Assembly: GCF_001044255.1 (NCBI RefSeq)
Contig: NZ_JYNX01000033.1
Span: 49,466-113,465 of the forward strand
Source of the DNA: Mycolicibacterium chubuense
GTDB lineage: Bacteria; Actinomycetota; Actinomycetes; Mycobacteriales; Mycobacteriaceae
Reading direction: 5' to 3'
Length of the DNA: 64,000 nt
Below the pieces are notes generated by a model. The model saw only the letters and a program-made list of their open reading frames with translations. It was not told the origin of the DNA and made no database searches. Made by a program: the position numbers and the translations under genes. Of this stretch, positions 7,769 to 16,392 are shown piece after piece. The stretch's first letter is position 1. Each line of letters opens with the position of its first letter.

Positions 7769-8971
7769 GTGACCACACCCCGGTTGGTGTTCAATCCGGT
7801 TTCCCAGGATTACTTCGACAATCCGTACGAGATCTACCGGCGGATGCGCGATGAAGCGCCCCTCTACTACGACGAAGAGGAGGACTTCTACGCGCTGACC
7901 CGGCACGCCGACGTGGCGGCAGCGTTCAAGGATCATGAGGCGTTTTCGTCGGCGCGCGGCTGCGACCTCGGCATGGTGCGCTCCGGCGAGGTGCCGCAGA
8001 AGTCGATCATCTTCATGGATCCGCCGGACCACCGGCACATGCGCAGCTTGCTGAACAAGGCGTTCACCCCCCGCGCGATCCAGTCCCAGCGCGAGACCGT
8101 CGTCGAGCTCGTCCGGCACTATCTCGCCGAGGCCGACCCCGACCACTTCGACGTGGTGCAGGACTTCTCCGGGCCGTTCCCGGTGGAGGTCATCACCCGA
8201 ATGGCCGGGGTGCCCGAGGACTTCCGTCAGCAGGTCCGGCACTGGATCGACACCAGCCTGCACCGCAAGCCCGGCCAGATCGACATGGACGACGAGAACA
8301 TGCAGGCCACCATCGACTCCGGCATGTACTACTACGGACTCGTCCAGGAGCGCCGCAAGAACCCGCAGGACGACATGATCAGCCGCCTGATCGCCGCCGA
8401 GATCCCCGGCGAGGACGGCAGCCTGCGCAAGCTCGACGACATCGAGATCACCGGTTTCACCACGCTGTTGGGAGGCGCCGGCGCCGAGACGGTGACCAAG
8501 CTCGTCGGCAGCGCCGTCGTCGAGTTCGCCCGCCACCCCGAGCAGTGGCAGAAGCTGCTCGAGGACCGCAGCAAGATCCCCGACGCCGTCGAGGAACTCC
8601 TGCGCTACGTGGGTCCGGTGCAGTACAACGTCCGCTACAGCCTCAAGGACGTCGAATTACCCAGCGGCGCAGTGCCTGCGCACAAACCAGTGTTCCTGAT
8701 GGGTGCGGCCGCCAACCGCGATCCGCGGGCCTTCGACAACGGCGAGACCTTCGACATCGACCGGGACCGCACCCAGGCGCAGAACCTCGGTCTGGGCTAT
8801 GGCATCCACAGTTGCCTCGGCGCCGCGCTGGCCCGGATGGAGACCGCGATCGCGCTCGAGCACCTGCTGGACTTCATGCCCCGGTTCGAGGTCGACTTCG
8901 ACGGTCTTGCGCGGGTCAGCATGCAGAACGTCGCGGGCTACCACCACGTTCCGGTCACGGTGCTGCGATGA
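7769..8971 (+). CDS. cytochrome P450
   Basis: 400-residue soluble bacterial P450. The haem loop is GYGIHSCLGAALAR with Cys349, the I-helix is GAGAET, and the K-helix ExxR is EELLR. It begins like other mycobacterial P450s (FNPVSQDYFDNPYEIYRRM). GTG 7769 is chosen because AGGAGG (7758-7763) precedes it by five bases; the frame is open further upstream but lacks a site. The next gene is a ferredoxin joined by ATGA, its probable redox partner. Substrate unknown. Confidence 0.92.
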   Translation: MTTPRLVFNPVSQDYFDNPYEIYRRMRDEAPLYYDEEEDFYALTRHADVAAAFKDHEAFSSARGCDLGMVRSGEVPQKSIIFMDPPDHRHMRSLLNKAFTPRAIQSQRETVVELVRHYLAEADPDHFDVVQDFSGPFPVEVITRMAGVPEDFRQQVRHWIDTSLHRKPGQIDMDDENMQATIDSGMYYYGLVQERRKNPQDDMISRLIAAEIPGEDGSLRKLDDIEITGFTTLLGGAGAETVTKLVGSAVVEFARHPEQWQKLLEDRSKIPDAVEELLRYVGPVQYNVRYSLKDVELPSGAVPAHKPVFLMGAAANRDPRAFDNGETFDIDRDRTQAQNLGLGYGIHSCLGAALARMETAIALEHLLDFMPRFEVDFDGLARVSMQNVAGYHHVPVTVLR

Positions 8972-9168
8972 GCCGCAAGATCGAGGTCGACTTCGGCCTG
9001 TGCGAGAGCAACGCGGTGTGCATGGGCATCATCCCCGAGGTGTTCCAGGTCGACGACGACGATTACCTGCACGTGCTGACCGACGACGTGACCCCGGAGA
9101 ACGAACAGCAGATCCGGGAAGCGGTCCGGCAGTGCCCCCGGCAGGCGATCGCGATCGTCGAGAAGTAG
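8968..9168 (+). CDS. P450-type ferredoxin
   Basis: 66 residues with C-x5-C (CESNAVC) and a distal CP (QCPRQAI). The central residue of the first box is Asn. ATG overlaps the P450 stop, so the pair is co-translated. Expected to shuttle single electrons to the upstream P450 from a ferredoxin reductase; none is next to it, the closest NADH-linked candidate being the NuoF-like protein at 1850. Confidence 0.88.
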   Translation: MSRKIEVDFGLCESNAVCMGIIPEVFQVDDDDYLHVLTDDVTPENEQQIREAVRQCPRQAIAIVEK

Positions 9169-9178
9169 CCGATTCCCG

Positions 9179-9463
9179 CTAGAAGCCCGAGAGGATGACG
9201 CCGTTGCAGTCCGCCGCGGCGTGACGCAGCGCGACCGCCTTCTGGTAGGCCTCCGAGTGATACCACTCCTTGGCCGCCTCGACCGATTCGAACTCCAGGA
9301 GCACGGTCTGGCTGCCGTGCCACTGACCCTCGATCGTCTCGGCCTTGGTGTCGAACGCGAGCACCGTGGCGCCGGCCATCGCCTTGCTCGCGAGCTTGCC
9401 GTACTCCGCCATCCCGGCGGGATCCTTGACGTCCTCGGTGATGACGATGTAACCCTTGGGCAC
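9179..9463 (-). CDS. DUF1330 family protein
   Basis: 94 residues (PKGYIVITEDVKDPAGMAEYGK...) of the DUF1330 fold, a small ferredoxin-like dimeric alpha/beta barrel related to antibiotic-monooxygenase and EthD proteins. GTG 9463 has AGGAG eight bases upstream. It is last in a minus-strand unit after a P450 and a ferredoxin. Function of the family is not established; context suggests a helper or small isomerase/oxygenase. Confidence 0.8.
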   Translation of the reverse strand: MPKGYIVITEDVKDPAGMAEYGKLASKAMAGATVLAFDTKAETIEGQWHGSQTVLLEFESVEAAKEWYHSEAYQKAVALRHAAADCNGVILSGF

Positions 9464-9480
9464 TGGAAATGCTCCTGTCC

Positions 9481-9672
9481 TCAGTCGGTTTCGCTGATCG
9501 CACGCTCGGGGCAGTTCTCGACAGCCTCGCGCGCGGCGGCTTCGTACTCGGCGGGGATCTCATCCTGCATGGCGACGGCCCAACCGTCGTCGGTCATCTC
9601 GAAGACCTCGGGGCACAGCGTCAGGCACATGCCGTGCCCGGCGCAGCGATCCTCGTCGACGGTGACTCTCAT
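9481..9672 (-). CDS. P450-type ferredoxin
   Basis: 63 residues: first box CAGHGMC with His at the central position, followed by an extra Cys (CLTLCPEVF), and the distal CP (NCPERAI). The extra Cys could make a four-Cys cluster, but spacing favours the 3Fe-4S type. ATG overlaps the P450 stop (ATGA), so it is the partner of the P450 at 9669. Confidence 0.88.
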   Translation of the reverse strand: MRVTVDEDRCAGHGMCLTLCPEVFEMTDDGWAVAMQDEIPAEYEAAAREAVENCPERAISETD

Positions 9673-10943
9673 ACGATGTCGAACTCCACGTGCAACTCGG
9701 TGAGCCCGCGCAGGATGTAGGTCGGGATGTAGGCGTACCGGCGCTGCCCGGGAGGACCGTGCCTGTCCTCACAGATCCGGATGTCGCTGGTGCGGTCGAG
9801 CAGTCGCTCTAATCCGACCCGGGTCTCCGCGCGCGCCAGAGGTGCGCCCGGGCAGCTGTGGATGCCGCGCCCGAACGCCAGATGCTGACGGGCGTTCTTG
9901 CGCTCCGGGTCGAACGTGTCGGGATCGGAGAAGCGACGCGGATCCCGGTTGGCCGCACCGTTGATCACCATGACAGTGGTGCCGGCGGCCAGCGACTGCT
10001 CGCCGATCGTCGTCGGCACCCGCGACAACCGGAAGTCGCCCTTCACAGGGCTTTCGATCCTCAGGCACTCCTCGATGAAGTTCGGCAGCAGGCTGCGGTC
10101 CCGGCGCAATGCCGCCTGCACGTCGGGACGGTCACCGAGGACCTTCAGCGCCGTGCTGAGCAGTCGGACCGTGGTCTCCTGGCCGGCAGAGAAGACGTTG
10201 GTGGCCACGCGCACCACGTCGCCGACCTCGGGCAGCGAGCCGTCCGGGAACGTGGCGTTCGCCAGTCCGGTGAGCACGTCGTCACGCGGATCGGCACGAC
10301 GGTCCTCCACGTAGGTCGCGAACACCTCGTAGAGGTATTCCAGCGGCGTCTTGTTCATCGTCTTGTCGGCATTGCCCACCGCACTGCCGTGAGTGCCGCG
10401 GGCCAGTCGCTCGAGCAGATCGTCACGGTCCTCGTCGGGCACGCCGAGCAGGTCGGCGATCACCCGTAGCGTGAACGGACCGGCGAATCCTCCGATGAAC
10501 TCACCGCGGCCGGGCGCCAGGAAATCATCGAGGATGTCGTCGGCGAGCTGCCACATCGCATCCTCGTTCTCCTTGAGTCGCTTCGGCGTGATCAGTCGCA
10601 TCAGCAACGCGCGGTGGTCGGTGTGCGTGGGCGGGTCCAGCGTCGGAAGCTGATCGCTGAACGGGATCTCGTCGCGATGCTCGATGATCACGTCGGTGAC
10701 GTCGTCGCCCTCCAGCGGAACCGGGAAGCCGGGGAACGGGCCGGTCACCGAGATGCAGGAGGAGAACGTCTCGGCGTCGTTGTAGACGTCGACCGCTTCC
10801 TGCCAACCGGTCACCATCGTGACGCCGTAGTGGTTCTCGCGGCTCACGGGACACTTGTCGCGCAGCGCCTTGTAGAACGGGTACGGGTCGTCGGTGAGCC
10901 GGCTGTCCCGAAAGAAGTCGACCGTGGTGAGGTCTTCGGCCAT
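9669..10943 (-). CDS. cytochrome P450
   Basis: 424-residue P450 with haem loop FGRGIHSCPGAPLAR (Cys364), I-helix SAGQETT and K-helix ECLR. An internal ATG at 10943 (MAEDLTTV) is preferred: GGAG lies five bases before it, and the alternative start at 10970 would run into the palindromic operator. It heads a unit P450-ferredoxin-DUF1330. It is divergent from the emopamil-binding-like gene, with the GAGAAT palindrome between. Confidence 0.9.
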   Translation of the reverse strand: MAEDLTTVDFFRDSRLTDDPYPFYKALRDKCPVSRENHYGVTMVTGWQEAVDVYNDAETFSSCISVTGPFPGFPVPLEGDDVTDVIIEHRDEIPFSDQLPTLDPPTHTDHRALLMRLITPKRLKENEDAMWQLADDILDDFLAPGRGEFIGGFAGPFTLRVIADLLGVPDEDRDDLLERLARGTHGSAVGNADKTMNKTPLEYLYEVFATYVEDRRADPRDDVLTGLANATFPDGSLPEVGDVVRVATNVFSAGQETTVRLLSTALKVLGDRPDVQAALRRDRSLLPNFIEECLRIESPVKGDFRLSRVPTTIGEQSLAAGTTVMVINGAANRDPRRFSDPDTFDPERKNARQHLAFGRGIHSCPGAPLARAETRVGLERLLDRTSDIRICEDRHGPPGQRRYAYIPTYILRGLTELHVEFDIV

Positions 10944-10972
10944 GCCTGCTCCGTTCGCTGATCTCGCCAAGA

Positions 10973-10987
10973 GAGAATGTGATTCTC
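10973..10987. promoter_or_regulatory. GAGAAT-N3-ATTCTC palindrome, site 1
   Basis: GAGAAT GTG ATTCTC, perfect six-base arms. It lies 30 bases before the P450 start and 93 before the membrane-protein start, so it could control both. One of five copies in this window, all in divergent intergenic regions. Confidence 0.7.
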
Positions 10988-11079
10988 ATCTTTGCGCATA
11001 AGGTTTTCACATACGTCCTGTGTCGTCAACGAGGGCGGTCGGCAGGACACCGAGATCACTTCGCCAATGGAGGCAGCTG

Positions 11080-11883
11080 ATGGACAACGACTCGCCAACG
11101 CGGACAGAGCAGGAACCCGAGTTCGCCCGCCCCTGGGCGCGGCACCGATTGAGGATCTACGTCGCGACGGCCGGCTTCACCGCGTTCGTGTTCGTGGCGA
11201 TGACGGTCGGCGTCGGCCTCGGCCTGATCGCGCCGACGTTGACCGCCGACATCGTCGCGAACCTGCTGTTCGGCATTCCCGTCATCCTGCTGCCTCTGGT
11301 CCTGCTATGGGATGCACCCGGCGAGCAGCGCTCCCGACTGGACAGGGCCGCGGAACTGACGTTGTTCTGGCTTCCCTACAGCGCGGCCAGCCAGATCGGG
11401 TACGAGCTCGTGTTCCTGATCGGCCATCCGCTCGGGCTGTGGGAACCCACCAGCGACCCGGGGTGGAAGTGGCTGTGGTGGCAGTACGGGCTCGCCGACA
11501 CCCGCTACACCAGTGGCAACCCCTGGACCTTCGCCCTGGAGGTCGTCGGCGTCGTCACCGGCATCACGGTGTTCATCGTGTGGACCCGGTTGATCCGGCC
11601 CGGACTGCCGCTTGAGTCTCGAATCCGTTGCCTCTGGCTGGCTTTCACCGGAGTCGCGGTCATCTACAGCAGTACGGCGGTGTACTTCCTGGCGGAGGTG
11701 GGTTCGGGCTTCGACGACATCGGCCAAGGACCGTTCGGGTTGTGGTTCAAGTTCATCGGGGAGAACCTTCCATTCATCGTCCTGCCGCCCTTCGTGCTGT
11801 ACGCGATTCACCTGCAGGTCGACTTCCTGACTCGCCGCGCCGGGGTGCCCACGGCGGTCAGCACGCAGAGCCGGCCCGCGTAA
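11080..11883 (+). CDS. emopamil-binding-protein (EXPERA) family membrane protein
   Basis: 267 residues with about five membrane helices (roughly 27-50, 55-75, 150-170, 185-205, 225-250). It matches the eukaryotic sterol delta8-delta7 isomerase EBP in several blocks: QYGLADTRY against EYxKGDSRY, the conserved Glu of FALEVVG, IYSSTAVYFLAE, and GLWFKF...IVLP near the end. A second conserved Glu is in GYELVF, but the EBP His four residues before it is Gln. ATG 11080 has GGAGG six bases upstream. Inference: a membrane isomerase or binding protein for a sterol or terpenoid substrate. Confidence 0.72.
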   Translation: MDNDSPTRTEQEPEFARPWARHRLRIYVATAGFTAFVFVAMTVGVGLGLIAPTLTADIVANLLFGIPVILLPLVLLWDAPGEQRSRLDRAAELTLFWLPYSAASQIGYELVFLIGHPLGLWEPTSDPGWKWLWWQYGLADTRYTSGNPWTFALEVVGVVTGITVFIVWTRLIRPGLPLESRIRCLWLAFTGVAVIYSSTAVYFLAEVGSGFDDIGQGPFGLWFKFIGENLPFIVLPPFVLYAIHLQVDFLTRRAGVPTAVSTQSRPA

Positions 11884-11937
11884 TTGGACATCGGTCAACT
11901 ATTGGCTCTTGCGCTATGACCTGTTAAATTCCGATCT

Positions 11938-12585
11938 ATGACCGCAAAGGCGGGGGTGACGAAAGCTGGCTCCGGTCAGCGTCGGGCCTCGTTTCAACGC
12001 GCGCGGTCACATGAGACCAAACGCATGCTCGTGCAGGCGGCCATGGCGCTGTGGCGCACCAAGGGCTACGCAGTCACCACGGTCGCCGACATCTGCACCG
12101 CGGCAGGTGTGTCGAAAGCCTTGTTCTACTTCTACTTTCCGCGCAAAGAGGATGTGCTGTTCGAGGTGGGGGTGCTGTCCACGCAGTCGGCCTACCGCAC
12201 CATCCGTGCGATGCTCGACAAGCCCTACGAGATCGACGCCGTCCTGCGCGCGGCGCTGACCGCGTTCGAGCGGTCGATGGCGCGCAATCCGCCCGAGCTC
12301 ATCATCGAGACCATCCTCGAGGGCTACCGGCACGAGCACCGCATCCTCGCCGCCGGCGACCCGCCCGACGTGGAGGCCGACATGTTCGGCGAATTGTTCC
12401 GGCGCGCGCAGGCCGACGGCAAGATCGCCCCCGACGTGGACATCGCGCACCTGGCCTATCTGGCGCAGACGCTCGTCAGCGAGGGCGCCCGACACTGGGC
12501 GGCCGGCGCTTTTGGGGGCCGCTCATTCGCCGAGGTCGTCACCACCGACATCTGCACGGTCATCACCGGATCCCAGAGACCCTGA
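11938..12585 (+). CDS. TetR-family regulator
   Basis: 215 residues with an N-terminal helix-turn-helix (TVADICTAAGVSKALFYFYFPRKEDVLFE, about residues 45-73) and a variable C-terminal ligand domain. It starts 54 bases after the EBP-like gene and precedes an acyl-CoA dehydrogenase by 18 bases, so it may head the operon at 12604-15889. Likely ligand: an acyl-CoA or substrate of the local pathway. No clear palindrome was found in its short upstream gap. Confidence 0.9.
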   Translation: MTAKAGVTKAGSGQRRASFQRARSHETKRMLVQAAMALWRTKGYAVTTVADICTAAGVSKALFYFYFPRKEDVLFEVGVLSTQSAYRTIRAMLDKPYEIDAVLRAALTAFERSMARNPPELIIETILEGYRHEHRILAAGDPPDVEADMFGELFRRAQADGKIAPDVDIAHLAYLAQTLVSEGARHWAAGAFGGRSFAEVVTTDICTVITGSQRP

Positions 12586-12603
12586 CGCAGGCGAGGAGGC
12601 CGT

Positions 12604-13902
12604 ATGTGGGACTTCGAGACAGACCCCGACTATCAGCAGCTGCTGGACTGGGCGGATGCTTTTGTCCGAGAAGAGGTCGAGCCGCTCGACCTGATCTGGC
12701 CGCACCTGCAGTTCACGCCGTTGACGCAGACGCGTCGCAAGGTCGTCGACCCCCTCAAGGAGCGGGTGCGGCAGAAGGGGCTGTGGGCCACTCATCTCGG
12801 ACCGGAACTCGGCGGTCAGGGCTACGGCCAGCTGAAGCTGGCGCTGCTCAACGAGATCCTCGGCCGCTCGCAATGGGCGCCGGTGATCTTCGGATGCCAG
12901 GCCCCTGACACGGGTAACGCCGAGATCATCGCGCACTACGGCACCCCGGAGCAGAAGGAGCGCTATCTGCGCCCGCTGCTCGACGGGGAGCTGTTCTCCA
13001 GTTACTCGATGACCGAACCGCAGGGCGGAGCCGACCCCACGCAGTTCACCACCAGCGCGGTCCGCGACGGGGACGACTGGGTGATCAACGGCTGGAAGTA
13101 CTTCTCCTCCAACGCCAACACCGCGTCATTCCTCATCGTGATGGTGGTGACGAATCCCGATGTGAGCCCCTACCAGGGCATGTCGATGTTCCTTCTACCC
13201 ACCGACACACCGGGGGTGAACATCGTCCGCAACGTCGGCCTGCACGGCGAACGCGACGGCGAGGGCAGCCATGCGCTGATCCACTACGACAATGTGCGAG
13301 TTCCGGATTCGGCATTGCTGGGCGGCGAAGGACAGGCGTTCGTCATCGCGCAGACACGGCTGGGCGGGGGCCGAATCCATCACGCGATGCGCACCATCGG
13401 GCTGGCACAGAAGGCGATCGACATGATGTGCGAGCGGGCCCTGAGCCGCCAGACCGCAGGCAGCCTGCTCGCCGACAAGCAGGCCGTGCAGGCGTACGTC
13501 GCCGACTCGTACGCGCAACTGAAGCAGTTCCGACTGATGGTGCTCTACACAGCGTGGGAGATCGACAAGTACAACGACTACAAGAAGGTGCGCAAGGACA
13601 TCGCCGCGGTGAAGGTCGTGATGCCGACCGTGCTGCACGACATCGCCTGGCGGGCCATGCAGGTGCACGGTGCACTCGGCGTCACGAACGAGATGCCGTT
13701 CCTGGGCATGGTGACCGGCGCCGCGGTGATGGGACTGGCCGACGGCCCGACCGAGGTGCACAAGACGACGGTGGCCAAGCAGGTGCTGCGCGACTACACC
13801 GCCAGCACGGACGTCTGGCCCTCGGAGTGGTTGCCGCGCAAGCGCGATGCGGCGCGCGAACGGTTCGCGGAATACCTCGAGCTGGAGTCGGGGAATCTGT
13901 GA
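12604..13902 (+). CDS. acyl-CoA dehydrogenase, ACAD10/11-like
   Basis: 432 residues. Acyl-CoA dehydrogenase fold with YSMTEPQGGADPTQF (FAD/substrate loop), the middle-domain WKYFSSNA, and GALGVTNEMPF. The active-site segment LADGPTEVHK matches the ADGPxEVH signature of ACAD10/ACAD11 rather than the usual YxGTxE. A GAGGAGG precedes ATG. It is joined by GTGA to a phosphotransferase. In animal ACAD10/11 the same two domains are fused and act on 4-hydroxy acids through a 4-phospho-acyl-CoA; the Pseudomonas LvaA/LvaC pair does likewise. Same role is inferred here. Confidence 0.85.
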   Translation: MWDFETDPDYQQLLDWADAFVREEVEPLDLIWPHLQFTPLTQTRRKVVDPLKERVRQKGLWATHLGPELGGQGYGQLKLALLNEILGRSQWAPVIFGCQAPDTGNAEIIAHYGTPEQKERYLRPLLDGELFSSYSMTEPQGGADPTQFTTSAVRDGDDWVINGWKYFSSNANTASFLIVMVVTNPDVSPYQGMSMFLLPTDTPGVNIVRNVGLHGERDGEGSHALIHYDNVRVPDSALLGGEGQAFVIAQTRLGGGRIHHAMRTIGLAQKAIDMMCERALSRQTAGSLLADKQAVQAYVADSYAQLKQFRLMVLYTAWEIDKYNDYKKVRKDIAAVKVVMPTVLHDIAWRAMQVHGALGVTNEMPFLGMVTGAAVMGLADGPTEVHKTTVAKQVLRDYTASTDVWPSEWLPRKRDAARERFAEYLELESGNL

Positions 13903-14918
13903 CGGCACTCGACACCGATCGGCTCGCCACGTGGATGGACGAGGCAGCCCTGCCCGGCAAAGGTGAGCCGTTGCAGGTCCGATTCCTGTCGGGCGGTACC
14001 CAGAACGTCATCTACGAGCTCACCCGCGGCGAGGCGCGGTGCGTCCTGCGGATGCCACCGCCGGGTGCTCCCCCGGACCGGGACACGGGCATCCTGCGCG
14101 AGTGGCGGATCATCGAGGCGCTCGACGGCACCGAGGTGCCGCACACGAAGGCGGTCGGCGTCTGCGAGGATGCGTCGGTGCTGGGCCGGCCGTTCTACCT
14201 GATGGGATTCGTCGACGGCTGGTCACCGATGGACACCCACGGCCGCTGGCCGGAGCCGTTCGACAGCGACGCCTCCGCGCGACCGGGCCTGAGTTACCAA
14301 CTGGCCGAGGGCATTGCGCTGCTGTCCAAGGTCGACTGGCGCGCCAGAGGATTGCAGGACCTGGGCAGGCCCGACGGCTTCCACGAACGCCAGGTCGCGC
14401 GATGGATCGGCTTCCTGAAGCGCATCAAGAAACGCGAGCTGCCCGGCCTGGAGGTGGCGACGGCGTGGCTCGAGGAGCACAAGCCGCTCGACTTCATCCC
14501 CGGCCTGATGCACGGCGACTACCAGTTCGCCAACGTGATGTACCGGCACGGCGCCCCCGCACAACTGGCCGCGATCGTCGACTGGGAGATGGGCACCGTG
14601 GGTGACCCGAAGCTCGATCTGGGCTGGATGGTGCAGAGCTGGCCCGGCGATGACGGCCAATCGGACATGACCTATGTGGACATGCGGGGCATGCCGTCGC
14701 GAGACGAGGTCGTCGCGCACTACGCGGCGGTGTCGGGACGTCAGGTCGACGACCTGGATTACTACCTGGTGCTAGCCAAGTGGAAGTTGGCCATCGTGCT
14801 CGAGCGGGGCTTTCAGCGCGCCGGCGACGACGAGAAGTTGCTCGCTTTCGGACCGGTGGTGACGGATCTGATGACCTCGGCCGCGGACCTCGCCGAAACC
14901 TCTGACTATCGGGGATGA
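13899..14918 (+). CDS. APH-fold kinase, ACAD10/11 or LvaA-like
   Basis: 339-residue aminoglycoside-phosphotransferase-fold kinase. Catalytic loop HGDYQFANVMY (about 205) and the metal-binding DWE of IVDWEMGTVGDP are intact. GTG 13899 overlaps the dehydrogenase stop and its own stop overlaps the quinone reductase ATG. Position beside an ACAD11-type dehydrogenase argues for phosphorylating the hydroxyl of a 4-hydroxyacyl-CoA rather than antibiotic resistance. Antibiotic kinase activity is not excluded by sequence alone. Confidence 0.82.
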   Translation: MTALDTDRLATWMDEAALPGKGEPLQVRFLSGGTQNVIYELTRGEARCVLRMPPPGAPPDRDTGILREWRIIEALDGTEVPHTKAVGVCEDASVLGRPFYLMGFVDGWSPMDTHGRWPEPFDSDASARPGLSYQLAEGIALLSKVDWRARGLQDLGRPDGFHERQVARWIGFLKRIKKRELPGLEVATAWLEEHKPLDFIPGLMHGDYQFANVMYRHGAPAQLAAIVDWEMGTVGDPKLDLGWMVQSWPGDDGQSDMTYVDMRGMPSRDEVVAHYAAVSGRQVDDLDYYLVLAKWKLAIVLERGFQRAGDDEKLLAFGPVVTDLMTSAADLAETSDYRG

Positions 14919-15889
14919 CGCCGGTGCGTGCCGCGGTCTGTCCGGCGTTCGGACCCCCGGAGGTCGTCCGTGTCGAGCACCGCGACGTTCCGACGGCCGG
15001 TCCCGGCCAGGTCGGCGTACGCGTGCACGCGGCGGCGGTCAACTTCCCGGACGTGCTCCTGATCGCCGACTCCTATCAGGTGAGCATCCCACCACCGTTC
15101 GTCCCGGGCAGCGAGTTCGCCGGTGTCGTCGACGACGTCGGTCCGGACGTCGACGTTGTCGCGGTCGGTGACCGGGTCACCGGAACCGGGATGGCCGGGG
15201 CGTTCGCCGAACGCGTCGTGGTGGACGCGGCGGGCCTGGCGGCCGTGCCCGACGGTCTGGACCTGTTCACCGCCGCGGCCTCCGGCGTCGCCTACCGCAC
15301 CGCCGCGCACAGCCTGCGTTCGATGGCGCGCGTCGGCGCGGGCGACCAACTGGTGGTGCTCGGGGCGGGCGGCGGCGTCGGCCTCGCCGCGGTCCAGCTG
15401 GGCGTCACACTCGGCGCCCAGGTCACCGCCGTCGCGTCGTCGCCCGAAAAGCTATCCGCTGCAACCTGTTACGGCGCCCACCACTCGATCGATCACCGCG
15501 CGGTGGACCTGCGGTCAGCACTGCGGGAGGTGATCCCGGGCGGTGCCGACGCCGTGCTCGATCCCGTCGGGGGCGGATTGAGTGAACCGGCGCTGCGCAG
15601 CCTGCGCCGGGGCGGCCGGTTCGTCACCGTCGGGTTCGCCTCCGGCACGATCCCCCGCATCCCGCTGAACCTGGTGCTCGTCAAAGGTGTTCACGTGCTG
15701 GGTTTCCAATTCCAGGACGTGCCTGCCGAGGAGTTCGCACGCACCGAGCAGGAACTGCGCACGCTGCTGGCGGATCGTCGGGTCACGCCACACATCGGAG
15801 CGGTGTACCCCCTCGACGAGACCGTGGCCGCGCTGCGCCACGTCGCCGAAGGCCGGGCCGTCGGCAAGGTGCTCATCGATCTGCGATGA
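14915..15889 (+). CDS. NADPH:quinone oxidoreductase-like MDR protein
   Basis: 324 residues of the zinc-independent medium-chain reductase family. N-terminal GroES-like domain (GPPEVVRVEHRDVP ... PFVPGSEFAGVV) and Rossmann motif GAGGGVG near 150. It probably reduces an enone, enoyl-CoA or quinone with NADPH. ATGA overlap with the kinase; last gene of the operon, ending three bases from the convergent hypothetical gene. Confidence 0.85.
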   Translation: MTPVRAAVCPAFGPPEVVRVEHRDVPTAGPGQVGVRVHAAAVNFPDVLLIADSYQVSIPPPFVPGSEFAGVVDDVGPDVDVVAVGDRVTGTGMAGAFAERVVVDAAGLAAVPDGLDLFTAAASGVAYRTAAHSLRSMARVGAGDQLVVLGAGGGVGLAAVQLGVTLGAQVTAVASSPEKLSAATCYGAHHSIDHRAVDLRSALREVIPGGADAVLDPVGGGLSEPALRSLRRGGRFVTVGFASGTIPRIPLNLVLVKGVHVLGFQFQDVPAEEFARTEQELRTLLADRRVTPHIGAVYPLDETVAALRHVAEGRAVGKVLIDLR

Positions 15890-15891
15890 AT

Positions 15892-16392
15892 TCAGCTGGC
15901 GGGCACCAGATCCGCGGCGACGGAGGCCATCATTCCGCAGCAGAAGATCTCGGAGCGCGCCACCGATTCTCCCGGAACCCCGGCCGCGGCCAGGGCATGG
16001 GCCTTGAACGCTCGGGCGGCGGCGCTGAGCCGGTGCTCGACGACGTCGACGCTGCTGTCCAACTCGGACGGCCGGTGTTCACCCCAGAGCGTCACCTCGG
16101 TCGCTCCCTGGGCCAGCGCGCCAAGCACGCCGGCCCGGACGCGTTCGTCGCGGCCGAACAGGTCGCCGGCCACCGCGACGGTCTGCGGATGAGGGCGCAG
16201 TTCCCAGGACTGCAGCACCGATTCCAGATCGGCCGTATCGGCACCGAGGATCTCCAGCGGACGGACATCGTCGTTGTTGCCGATCAGGACGGTGACGTCC
16301 CAGCCGGCGGTCACCCGGTCGTAGACCCAGCCGCCGGCGAACCGCACCGCGTCGAGCACCGTGGGCGTGACGATGTCGAGTCGGTATCTCAT
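15892..16392 (-). CDS. conserved hypothetical protein
   Basis: 166 residues starting MRYRLDIVTPTVLDAVRFAGGWVYDR. No family recognised; no signal peptide or membrane segment. A late CC pair (SEIFCCGMMAS) is present. ATG 16392 is chosen because it overlaps the stop of the TetR gene (ATGA), so it is the co-translated partner of that regulator. The frame is open upstream only within the TetR gene. Confidence 0.7.
   Translation of the reverse strand: MRYRLDIVTPTVLDAVRFAGGWVYDRVTAGWDVTVLIGNNDDVRPLEILGADTADLESVLQSWELRPHPQTVAVAGDLFGRDERVRAGVLGALAQGATEVTLWGEHRPSELDSSVDVVEHRLSAAARAFKAHALAAAGVPGESVARSEIFCCGMMASVAADLVPAS

Noticed and set aside
13899-14918. Aminoglycoside resistance gene
   Set aside because: The fold is APH, but coupling to an ACAD11-type dehydrogenase points to a metabolic kinase.
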